From: Leifsonia sp. CL147
GTDB taxonomy: Bacteria > Actinomycetota > Actinomycetes > Actinomycetales > Microbacteriaceae
Direction of reading: 5' to 3'
Assembly: GCF_900114565.1 (NCBI RefSeq)
Contig: NZ_FOTM01000018.1
Span: 18,793 to 82,792, forward strand
Length of the DNA stretch: 64,000 bases
Part shown: positions 50,801 through 58,315 of the stretch, in pieces
Layout of the letters: the number at the start of each line of letters is the position of its first letter
Numbering within the stretch: position 1 is the stretch's first letter
The notes under the pieces: model-generated
What the model was told of the DNA's origin: nothing
Database searches by the model: none
The model's input: only the letters and a program-made list of their open reading frames with translations
Made by a program: the position numbers and the translations under genes

Positions 50801-52870
50801 ATGCCCGGTTACAACAAGGACCGACGATCGCAGCCCTCCGGTGCTGCACCCAAGAGCGGCAGCAGGAGCCCCAGCCACCGCGGCTACCGCGCCGAGGAGC
50901 CGGCGGCCGCCGGCAAGAAGGCCCGCTGGAGCACCGAGGACCGCGCCGCGCGCGGTCGTGCCGTCTACGGCACCCGCGACGACAACGCCGGCCGCGGCCG
51001 TGGCGAGCGCCCCAACTGGGAGCCCCGCGGAAAGGATGCGCGCCGCACCGAGCGCGTGTGGGAGGAGCGCGCTCCGCGCGACGACCGTCCCCGTCGCGAC
51101 AGCGACGACCGTCCGCGCCGGTCGTACGACGACCGTGCCGACCGTCCGCGCCGTTCGTTCGACGATCGGGCCGAGCGTCCGCGCCGTGATGACGACCGTC
51201 CGCGCCGTTCGTTCGACGATCGCGCAGAGCGTCCGCGCCGGGATGACGACCGTCCGCGCCGTTCGTTCGACGATCGCGCTGAGCGTCCCCGCCGTGATGA
51301 CGACCGTCCGCGCCGTTCGTTCGACGACCGCGCCGAGCGTCCCCGCCGCGATGCTGCCGACCGTCCCCGTCGTGACTTCGGCGACCGGGCCGAGCGTCCT
51401 CGCCGTGACGCCGACGAGCGTCCCCGCCGTTCCTTCGACGATCGCGCTGAGCGTCCGCGTCGCGATTTCGCCGACCGCGCCGAGCGTCCGCGTCGCGATT
51501 TCGCCGACCGCGCCGAGCGTCCCCGCCGCGAGTACGACGACCGGCCGCGCCGCTCCTTCGACGACCGCGCAGAGCGTCCCCGTCGTGACTCCTCCTTCTA
51601 CCCGTCGCGCGACGACAAGCCGGCCTTCGCCGCCGGTGAGGACGTCGTGCTCGAGCGCCTGGAGGCGGACGCCATCCAGGCCGATGACGTGGTGGGCGTG
51701 ACCTTCGCGGACCTCGGCTTCGGCGGCAACGTCGTCCGTGCCCTCGCCGAGCTCGGCGCCGACAAGCCGTTCCCGATCCAGGCCGCCACAGCCCCCGACG
51801 TGCTCGCGGGCAAGGATGTGCTCGGCCGCGGCCGCACCGGCTCCGGCAAGACGATCGCCTTCGGCGCGCCGCTCGTCGAGCGCCTCATGCAGCTCTGGGC
51901 CGACCAGGGCAAATCGGGCGGCAAGCGCCAGCTCGGCCGCGCACCGCGTGCGCTCATCCTGGCCCCGACGCGTGAGCTCGCCCTGCAGATCGACCGCACC
52001 GTGCAGCCGATCGCGCGCAGCGTCGGCCTCTTCACCACGCAGATCTACGGCGGAGTGCCCCAGGCCCGCCAGGTCGGTGCGCTGCAGCGCGGCGTCGACA
52101 TCATCATCGGCACGCCCGGACGCATCGAAGACCTCGTGGAGCAGGGTCGCCTCGACCTGAGCGAGGTCGCGGTCACCGTCCTCGACGAGGCCGACCACAT
52201 GTGCGACCTCGGCTTCCTCGAGCCCGTGCAGCGCATCCTGCGCCTCACCTCTGCGGGCGGCCAGAAGCTCCTCTTCTCGGCGACCCTCGACTCGGGTGTG
52301 GCACAGCTGGTCAACGAGTTCCTCGTCGAGCCCGCCGTGCACGAGGTGGCGGGCGAGGACCAGGCGTCCTCGACCATCGACCACCGTGTCCTCGTGATCG
52401 AACACCGCGACAAGGGCGCGATCATCGAGCAGCTCGCGGACCGCGACGGCAAGACCCTGGTCTTCACCCGTACGCGCGCCTTCGCCGAGATGCTCGCCGA
52501 CCAACTGGACGACGCCGGCATCCCGGCCGTCAGCCTCCACGGAGACCTGAACCAGTCGCGCCGCACGCGCAACCTGGCCCAGCTCACGAGCGGCCGTGTG
52601 AATGTCCTGGTGGCGACGGATGTCGCCGCGCGCGGCATCCACGTCGACGACATCGACCTGGTGATCCAGGCGGATGCTCCGGATGAGTACAAGACTTACC
52701 TGCACCGCTCCGGCCGCACCGGCCGCGCCGGCAAGCAGGGGACCGTCGTGACCCTCATCCCGAAGCAGCGTCAGCGCCGCATGAACGAGCTCCTCGACCG
52801 CGCAGAGATCGAGGCGGACTTCGTCCCCACCGCCCCCGGTGACGACCTGCTCCTCACCCTCGTGCCGTAA
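50801..52870 (+). CDS. DEAD-box RNA helicase with Arg/Asp-repeat N-terminal extension
   Basis: A 689-aa helicase. Residues ~95-265 are a low-complexity basic/acidic repeat (variants of DDRPRRSFDDRAERPRRD, roughly 14 units), probably an RNA-binding, phase-separating tail. The helicase core (about 300-680) has the Q motif FPIQAAT, Walker A GRTGSGKT, PTRELALQ, DEAD, SAT, VATDVAARGIHVDD and HRSGRTGRAG, all intact. Tails of this kind are usually C-terminal in RhlE/CsdA proteins, so N-terminal placement is notable. ATG 50801 has AGGAAG upstream. The 266-bp upstream gap shows no gene and may hold a long 5' UTR. Confidence 0.93.
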   Translation: MPGYNKDRRSQPSGAAPKSGSRSPSHRGYRAEEPAAAGKKARWSTEDRAARGRAVYGTRDDNAGRGRGERPNWEPRGKDARRTERVWEERAPRDDRPRRDSDDRPRRSYDDRADRPRRSFDDRAERPRRDDDRPRRSFDDRAERPRRDDDRPRRSFDDRAERPRRDDDRPRRSFDDRAERPRRDAADRPRRDFGDRAERPRRDADERPRRSFDDRAERPRRDFADRAERPRRDFADRAERPRREYDDRPRRSFDDRAERPRRDSSFYPSRDDKPAFAAGEDVVLERLEADAIQADDVVGVTFADLGFGGNVVRALAELGADKPFPIQAATAPDVLAGKDVLGRGRTGSGKTIAFGAPLVERLMQLWADQGKSGGKRQLGRAPRALILAPTRELALQIDRTVQPIARSVGLFTTQIYGGVPQARQVGALQRGVDIIIGTPGRIEDLVEQGRLDLSEVAVTVLDEADHMCDLGFLEPVQRILRLTSAGGQKLLFSATLDSGVAQLVNEFLVEPAVHEVAGEDQASSTIDHRVLVIEHRDKGAIIEQLADRDGKTLVFTRTRAFAEMLADQLDDAGIPAVSLHGDLNQSRRTRNLAQLTSGRVNVLVATDVAARGIHVDDIDLVIQADAPDEYKTYLHRSGRTGRAGKQGTVVTLIPKQRQRRMNELLDRAEIEADFVPTAPGDDLLLTLVP
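51090..51600 (+). repeat. in-frame repeat tract of the DEAD-box helicase
   Basis: About 170 codons in which CGTCCGCGCCG and GACGATCGCGC-type segments recur every 42-60 bp, encoding RPRR-(S/D)-FDDRAE units. Several neighbouring units are nearly identical at DNA level, which points to recent duplication and likely length variation between strains. Confidence 0.85.
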
Positions 52871-52890
52871 CACCGCTCAGCTTCTGAGCA

Positions 52891-52934
52891 CAGAAGGACC
52901 GTCCTCGACTCCACGTCGGGTGGCGGTCCTTCTG
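52891..52934 (+). terminator. terminator of the helicase gene
   Basis: CAGAAGGACCG (52891-52901) pairs perfectly with CGGTCCTTCTG (52924-52934), 20 bp after the stop codon, with a 22-nt loop and a CGTTTC tail. Confidence 0.75.
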
Positions 52935-52952
52935 CGTTTCCGCCGGGGCGTA

Positions 52953-53032
52953 TCGAAGGAGATCGGGGGTCGAACCTCCTTCGAATGGCAGTAGTGAGGG
53001 AGATTCGAACGATGTTCGTTCGAATCTCCCTC
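52953..53032. repeat. two consecutive hairpins upstream of esxA
   Basis: First: TCGAAGGAG (52953-52961) with CTCCTTCGA (52976-52984). Second: GAGGGAGATTCGAAC (52996-53010) with its perfect complement (53018-53032), 7-nt loop. Both use TTCGAA-containing arms. They fill the 276-bp gap between the helicase and esxA and end 114 bp before the esxA start; either a boundary element or the regulatory region of the secretion locus. Confidence 0.85.
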
Positions 53033-53146
53033 GCCTGCTGGAGAGATGGCATTTCCGGACATTGAGGACATCGCGAACGAAGGTCGAACTGCCGTGCGTG
53101 ATATGTTCCCGTGGAACGCATAGTTCTTTACGAAAGGTGGTTTTAC

Positions 53147-53437
53147 ATGGCGGTTATCAGTGTCACTCCGGAGGAGCTGAAGAGCCAGGCGCAGGTGTAT
53201 ATCACTGCGAAGGACGAGATCGAGTCCGCGGTTCAGAGGGTCAACACCATGAACGGCACCATCCAGCAGGAGTGGAAGGGTGCGGCATTCGAGGCCTACC
53301 TGGAGCAGTACCAGCAGTTGTACACGAACGTCCAGCAGTTCGAGCAGCTTCTGGAGAGCATCAACCAGCAGCTGGTCTCGTACGCCGAGACGGTGCAAGA
53401 GCGTGATGCTCAGGACGCGCACTCCTTCGGCTTCTGA
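53147..53437 (+). CDS. esxA: WXG100 family type VII secretion protein EsxA
   Basis: A 96-aa helical hairpin protein with the WXG turn as EWKGAAF (Trp43-Gly45). It is the probable secreted substrate and structural partner of the adjacent type VII system; the sequence looks like Bacillota YukE/EsxA ([20 protein letters not shown]). The C-terminus ([13 protein letters not shown]) lacks the canonical YxxxD/E of mycobacterial substrates. GAAAGG precedes ATG 53147. First gene of the locus, 22 bp upstream of the preferred essA start, and followed by esaB. Confidence 0.93.
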   Translation: MAVISVTPEELKSQAQVYITAKDEIESAVQRVNTMNGTIQQEWKGAAFEAYLEQYQQLYTNVQQFEQLLESINQQLVSYAETVQERDAQDAHSFGF

Positions 53438-53459
53438 TCCGGTCACCACGTCGTGGCGG

Positions 53460-53972
53460 ATGCGGGCGATGCTCGCGGCTCTCATAACGGCCGCGGGCAT
53501 TGCTCTGCTCCCCGGCGCGGTCGCCCGAGCCGATGCCGGCAGCGGCAACGGCTCGGGCGATGACGGAAGCCTTCACCTCATTCCGGAGATCATCACGAAC
53601 GCGGGGGTCAGTGCTGGCGGTTCGAGCGACTTCCCGGTGAAGGCGCAGCTCTTCCTGCCGGCAGTCGCCCAGCACGCCCGGGATCGTGAGAAGTCTCAGG
53701 AGGCCATCACCGGCGCCGTCGGCAGGATGAGCTTCAGCCCGCAGTCGAACCCGTTGTTCACCCGGGCATACACGGACCTCCGAGAGGGGTTGTTCGTCGA
53801 CTACACCCCTCAGGCCGTCCCCTCCGACAAGGCGCGGACCGACGCTCAGAGCAACGACATCTGGATCCTGCTGACGGTAGTGGCCGCTATCCCGCTGACC
53901 CTCCTCGCGGTGTACCTGGGGCGGAAGAACGCCTCGAGACGAATGAACAGGCATGGCAGAGCGACACCTTAA
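53460..53972 (+). CDS. essA: type VII secretion protein EssA
   Basis: A 170-aa membrane protein: a signal-like N-terminus (MRAMLAALITAAGIALLPGA), an extracytoplasmic stretch with MSFSPQSNPLFTRAYTDLRE, and a C-terminal TM (IWILLTVVAAIPLTLLAVYL) with a basic cytoplasmic tail. This layout matches EssA/YueC of Bacillota T7SSb. ATG 53460 is preferred; ATG 53406 would overlap esxA. It overlaps esaB by 20 bp. Identification rests on topology, length and position as well as weak similarity. Confidence 0.78.
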   Translation: MRAMLAALITAAGIALLPGAVARADAGSGNGSGDDGSLHLIPEIITNAGVSAGGSSDFPVKAQLFLPAVAQHARDREKSQEAITGAVGRMSFSPQSNPLFTRAYTDLREGLFVDYTPQAVPSDKARTDAQSNDIWILLTVVAAIPLTLLAVYLGRKNASRRMNRHGRATP

Positions 53973-54201
53973 CCTCAGCATCGAATTCAACGGGCAGCAG
54001 CTGGACCTCCGGGTCCCTGCCGCCGTGACCCTCGGGCGCCTGACAGAACTGATCGGGCAGGTGCTCTACGAGCACAACATCGTCATGCCCCCGCACTGGC
54101 GCCTGCGAGTGAAGGACAAGCCGATCGCCCTGGGCGACTACGACATCGTGGGCGACTTCCCCATCGGAGACGGCGACGTACTAGCCGTCGTCACATCCTG
54201 A
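53953..54201 (+). CDS. esaB: ubiquitin-like type VII secretion protein EsaB/YukD
   Basis: An 82-aa protein with a ubiquitin-like beta-grasp pattern (LNLSIEFNGQQLDLRVPAAV, TLGRLTELIGQVLY, GDGDVLAVVT), the YukD/EsaB family. In Bacillota it is a cytoplasmic accessory or regulator of the secretion machine. ATG 53953 lies inside the end of essA. It is convergent with esaA (45-bp gap). Confidence 0.9.
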   Translation: MAERHLNLSIEFNGQQLDLRVPAAVTLGRLTELIGQVLYEHNIVMPPHWRLRVKDKPIALGDYDIVGDFPIGDGDVLAVVTS

Positions 54202-54215
54202 CCCCGCGGTGCCGA

Positions 54216-54233
54216 ACGCCAACCTGGTGGCGT
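54216..54233. terminator. small bidirectional hairpin between esaB and esaA
   Basis: ACGCCA (54216-54221) pairs with TGGCGT (54228-54233) in the 45-bp convergent gap. Short stem, no T-tract; weak candidate. Confidence 0.35.
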
Positions 54234-54246
54234 CCGTCGCGGGAGG

Positions 54247-57096
54247 TCATTCCGCTCCTCGGGACCGTGCGTTACGGCGGATGGTGAGGTAGCAGAGCAG
54301 CGCTCCGATGAGTGAGCCTGCGATGAACACGACCAGCCACCGATAGTCGAACGCGTCCGTGACGGCGGCCGTCGCAGGCGTGGTGGCTTTGGTCGTGACC
54401 GGATTCGCGAAGGACTCGTAGATCTTCTCGGGGTCGGCTCCGGAGGCCCGGGTGTTCGAGAGCACCGTCGAGAACCGCTTGCTGTAGTCGCTGTTGGTCG
54501 AGAGGTCGGTGTTCCCGGTGGCGATGGTGCCCTTCATCGCATCGAGGACGGACTGCGTGTCCGCTTTCGTCCGCTCCACTCCAGCGACGAGCGCGTCGAA
54601 CTGAGCGGAGTTGTCCGTGATGATCTGAGCGCCGGCGGCGACGCTCTGGGCGTCATGGCTCGTCGCAGCCACCAGCTCGGACAGCGTGCGATACAGGGCG
54701 GGCCCCGTGTCCTCGTCGAGGTAGAGCTCGGAACGACCCTCTTTCTGCCCGTGCCAGGGGAGGGTGTCGAGTTGGATGACCGCGTTCGACTTCTCCTCCC
54801 ATTGAGCGGGTGAAGCACTGACGCTGGCGATCGCGGCCGCGTACCAGGCCCGGAGCCGGCTCACCGTGTCAGAGAAGTAGGTGTCGGACAACTGGAGGCC
54901 CGACAGAGTGTCCAGGTTGCCGGCGATCGCTTGGAGCTGCGCCTTCACGCCGGTGATCTGGGCGACGATCGCTGAGATGTTGTCGAGTCCGAGAGACTGG
55001 TACGTCCCGACATCCGTGTCACTGAGGTTCTTCTCGATCTGCGACGTGTCGATGGTCCCGTAGCGGTTGTAGACGGACTCGGTGCTGTGTCCGCCGAAGT
55101 CGCCGGTGACGCGAAGCGCGCTGGTGAACGTGGCGAGGGTGTCATCCGGAGCCCCGAACAGGAACTGGAGGAGGTGCGCAGCCGTCTGGATGTTGCCGAG
55201 ATACGTGGAGATGGCCGCGAAGTCGTCGCCGCCGATCTTCTCCTTCGTGGCATTCGCCGGGACGAGGACGTAGACGTCGCTTCCGATGCTCGTCTCCGCC
55301 GGCGGCGGCGTCGAGGTGGTGTCCTGCGCCGTGTATGCGATGGTCGCGGTCCCGGCCGCATCCTTCAGGTCGATGCCGAAGGCCAACGTGACCGTTATCG
55401 GTCCGGTTCCACTGCGGTTGTCGATCGTCGCCGATCCGGTCGCCTCATCGAGCCACACGCAGCTCGGCGTGAGCGCCGCGCAGGAAGGTGCGGGCGACCC
55501 GAGGCTGACGGTCACATCCGTGAGGGGGATGGTGCTGGGTGGCCTGATGCTCACGGTGGAGCGTGTACCGGCGGCAACCGTGATGGGTACGGTCTTGGTG
55601 ACCGATTGGGTCGTGACATCCGTCGAGGGATAGACGAGATTCAATGCCGGCGGAACGATGCCCTGAGTGTCGTCGTATTGCCGGATCAGGCCGAGGTTGC
55701 TCAGGTAGGGGGCCGGATCGAAGTCTGAGCTGCCCTGCAGCGCGGAGAACAGGGCGGAGTACTCGGCAGGGTCGGTGGGGATCGAGGCGAGAAGATCCCT
55801 GACGCGCTGCTCGTACTTCTCGACGGTGGTGGCGGTCGACGACCCTCGCGTGCGGAAACTCTCCGCGACTTTCTGGGCGAGGGCGGGTCTGGCGAGCTCC
55901 TTGGTCAGAGCCGAGGTGTCGATGTCGTAGGTGGCGTCGCCGAGCACGCTGTCGCCGGCCGGGACTCCGATCGCGGCGTTGTCAGCAGGCATCGTGATGG
56001 TGAAGTACTCCTGCAGCAGCTTCTTCTCCAGCGCTTCGAGATCGTGCACCGAAGCAGTGAGTGCTTCCTGCTGGTCGTGGAGGGTGCCGCTCACGCCGTT
56101 GACACGCGTGTTGAAGTCGGAGGCGAGTCGGTCGTAACCGGCCACGGCGCTCTCGAGCGAGGCGAGGACGCCGGTCGCCGTGCCGTCGGCATCCACGGAC
56201 GAGAACCCGTCGAATCCGCTCCATGCGCCGTCCCCGGAGAGGAGCCCGTCGATGTGCGATGAGAATTCCTGGTCGTAGAAGCTCTTGTCGGACGCGCCCT
56301 GGTCGGAGATCGCGCCGTTCCCGTTCGACACGTTCGTGCGTGCGATCTGCTCCTGCTGCGCGAAGTAGCCGGAAAGGCTCGGTTGCTGGCGGTTCAGCGA
56401 TTCGCTCACGGAGGTGAGCGTGCGCGTCGTGCTGTCCGTGAAGCTGTTCTGGGTCGAGATCCATGCGGAGTTCATCGATTGCAGGATGCCGGCCAGGCTC
56501 ACACTGCTGCCGTAGCCCTGTGCGCTCCGGTCGAGGTCGGGATAGAGGGTCGTGGAGAGGCTGTCCACCAGCGACGCCTGACTGGCGACGGCGGCACCCA
56601 TGTTGACCTGGGCGCCGGCGATGTTCCCGGCGATGCTCGCGAAGTACATCTTCACGATCCGGGTGTTGAAGTCGCGAAGGATCGTGCCGACCTGATTCTG
56701 GAGTCGTTGCTGGGAGAGCGCGTCGCCCTTCACGATCTTGTAGTCGATGACCGCCGTGACGGGGTTCAGATCCTGCAATGTCAGGACGTCATGGGAGAAC
56801 GACCCGGGGAGATGGATCACGGCGCTCACGGACGCGTCGGCGTATGCCCTCTCGGCGACGCTGCGGGAGACGACCTCCCAGTTGTACGTCGCGTCGTTGG
56901 AGACGAGGCTCACGAATTCCTTGCCGAAGAGATAGCTGACGCCGTTGAAGGAAGCCGGCTGGTCCTCGTTGACCAGGGCGATCGTCGGGGTGCCTGGCGA
57001 GGATGTGTCGGTTCCACCGCCGAACAGGGCGCTCGAGCCGACCAGCGACGCTGCGAGCGCCAGCGTTCCCAGACTGATGAGGATTCTTCTGAGCAT
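54247..57096 (-). CDS. esaA: type VII secretion membrane protein EsaA (YueB/YhgE type)
   Basis: A 949-aa protein: N-terminal TM (about residues 5-25, ILISLGTLALAASLVGSSAL), a ~890-residue extracytoplasmic region with the EsaA N-terminal fold (IALVNEDQPASFNGVSYLFG, VSAVIHLPGSFSHDVLTLQD) and long coiled-coil stretches, then a C-terminal TM (YRWLVVFIAGSLIGALLCYL). Bacillota YueB/EsaA has this form but with more C-terminal TMs. ATG 57096 has AGGAGAACC. Its orientation is opposite to the rest of the locus. Confidence 0.88.
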   Translation of the reverse strand: MLRRILISLGTLALAASLVGSSALFGGGTDTSSPGTPTIALVNEDQPASFNGVSYLFGKEFVSLVSNDATYNWEVVSRSVAERAYADASVSAVIHLPGSFSHDVLTLQDLNPVTAVIDYKIVKGDALSQQRLQNQVGTILRDFNTRIVKMYFASIAGNIAGAQVNMGAAVASQASLVDSLSTTLYPDLDRSAQGYGSSVSLAGILQSMNSAWISTQNSFTDSTTRTLTSVSESLNRQQPSLSGYFAQQEQIARTNVSNGNGAISDQGASDKSFYDQEFSSHIDGLLSGDGAWSGFDGFSSVDADGTATGVLASLESAVAGYDRLASDFNTRVNGVSGTLHDQQEALTASVHDLEALEKKLLQEYFTITMPADNAAIGVPAGDSVLGDATYDIDTSALTKELARPALAQKVAESFRTRGSSTATTVEKYEQRVRDLLASIPTDPAEYSALFSALQGSSDFDPAPYLSNLGLIRQYDDTQGIVPPALNLVYPSTDVTTQSVTKTVPITVAAGTRSTVSIRPPSTIPLTDVTVSLGSPAPSCAALTPSCVWLDEATGSATIDNRSGTGPITVTLAFGIDLKDAAGTATIAYTAQDTTSTPPPAETSIGSDVYVLVPANATKEKIGGDDFAAISTYLGNIQTAAHLLQFLFGAPDDTLATFTSALRVTGDFGGHSTESVYNRYGTIDTSQIEKNLSDTDVGTYQSLGLDNISAIVAQITGVKAQLQAIAGNLDTLSGLQLSDTYFSDTVSRLRAWYAAAIASVSASPAQWEEKSNAVIQLDTLPWHGQKEGRSELYLDEDTGPALYRTLSELVAATSHDAQSVAAGAQIITDNSAQFDALVAGVERTKADTQSVLDAMKGTIATGNTDLSTNSDYSKRFSTVLSNTRASGADPEKIYESFANPVTTKATTPATAAVTDAFDYRWLVVFIAGSLIGALLCYLTIRRNARSRGAE

Positions 57097-57156
57097 CGAG
57101 GTTCTCCTGGATGGGGGTCGAATGTGATCGTACCAGGAGAATAGATCCATATGTCA

Positions 57157-57173
57157 GTCCAGTTATGCTGGAC
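57157..57173. promoter_or_regulatory. palindrome and promoter between esaA and essB
   Basis: GTCCAG-TTATG-CTGGAC is a perfect 6-bp inverted repeat in the 79-bp divergent spacer. The contained TATGCT (57164-57169) lies 6 bp before the essB ATG and could be its -10 box, giving a leaderless transcript. The -35 box is unclear. Confidence 0.5.
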
Positions 57174-57175
57174 GT

Positions 57176-58315
57176 ATGCGGATGAGATTGTTTGATGGGC
57201 GCGACACCCTGGAGTTCGAGCGCACGGGGACCACGGTGACGGTCCTGCTGGGCGGTTCACAGATCCGCAGGGGAGCCATCGATGTCGTGCGTCAGCATGC
57301 GGTGGTCGAAGAGGATGCCCCGGAGGACTACGCGGCTGTCCTGGAGTACGCGCTCCCCCTCGATGCCGTCACGCTGCGCCGTGCGGCTTCCGACGCGAAG
57401 ACCCGTATCTCCAAGTTGCGGACGGCGCAGAAACTGTCGGCGGTGAAGGCGCTGGCCGGGCGGTTCGCGGTCCCGTTCCTTCACCCGGAGAACGTCGTCC
57501 TCACGGGCGCAGGGGTCTCTGTCACGCATTCCGGGCTGGTCGGCATCGTCACGCCGATGAGTTTCGACGAGGAGCTCTTCCTCAAGGGCTACAAAGCGCT
57601 CGTGCTGAGCATCTTCCATCCACGCCTCTCCTTCGAGAAGCTCGTCGACGGCTCCGCGGTCCTCGGCGACCGGTTCAGTCAGGGCATCGCCTCCTGCGAG
57701 ACCGTGGACGAGCTCGCTTCCTTCATCGACGCCGAGCTGGCTGCCGAGACGGCACGAGCGGCGAGGGACGTGGTCTCCGTGCCGAAATCCCGGTATCGGC
57801 TGATCACCGCGGTCGCCGCCACCGCTGTCGTGGCAACGGCGGTCCTCGGATGGTTCACATACACGTCCTACTCGCTCACCCAGCCGAAGCAGGAGGCGAT
57901 CGTCACCGCTCAGTCGCACTTCCTCACGAGTGACTACGCGCAGACCCTGGCCGATCTGCAGGACTTCAGTCCCGCCGATCTCCCGACCTCCGCCCGCTAC
58001 GTCTTGGCGGTCAGCTCGGTCAAGCTCACCGACCTGACGGGTGCTCAGAAGCAGGCGGTGCTCGACAACATCTCGACGAAGACCGATGACAACACTCTGA
58101 ACTATTGGATCTTCCTCGCTCGCGGTGAGCTCGAACAGGCGCTGGACCGCGCCAAGAACGTCGGCGATGACCAGCTGACGCTGCTGGCGTACACGGATCT
58201 GTATCAGGCGACGAAGCTGAACACCAGGATGGATGGCGCTCGAAAACAGAAGCTGCTGGAAGAGTACGCAAAGAATATCGAGGAACTCACGGCACGTCTG
58301 GGGGCGGCGCAGTGA
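57176..58315 (+). CDS. essB: type VII secretion protein EssB (YukC)
   Basis: A 379-aa bitopic protein: an N-terminal cytoplasmic pseudokinase-like domain (about residues 1-205, with SAVKALAGRFAVPFLHPENV and GLVGIVTPMSFDEELFLKGY), one TM (about 210-230, ITAVAATAVVATAVLGWFTY) and an extracytoplasmic helical domain. This is the EssB/YukC architecture, the dimeric core component found only in T7SSb. ATG 57176 lies at the edge of a divergent promoter. It overlaps essC by 4 bp. Confidence 0.9.
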   Translation: MRMRLFDGRDTLEFERTGTTVTVLLGGSQIRRGAIDVVRQHAVVEEDAPEDYAAVLEYALPLDAVTLRRAASDAKTRISKLRTAQKLSAVKALAGRFAVPFLHPENVVLTGAGVSVTHSGLVGIVTPMSFDEELFLKGYKALVLSIFHPRLSFEKLVDGSAVLGDRFSQGIASCETVDELASFIDAELAAETARAARDVVSVPKSRYRLITAVAATAVVATAVLGWFTYTSYSLTQPKQEAIVTAQSHFLTSDYAQTLADLQDFSPADLPTSARYVLAVSSVKLTDLTGAQKQAVLDNISTKTDDNTLNYWIFLARGELEQALDRAKNVGDDQLTLLAYTDLYQATKLNTRMDGARKQKLLEEYAKNIEELTARLGAAQ

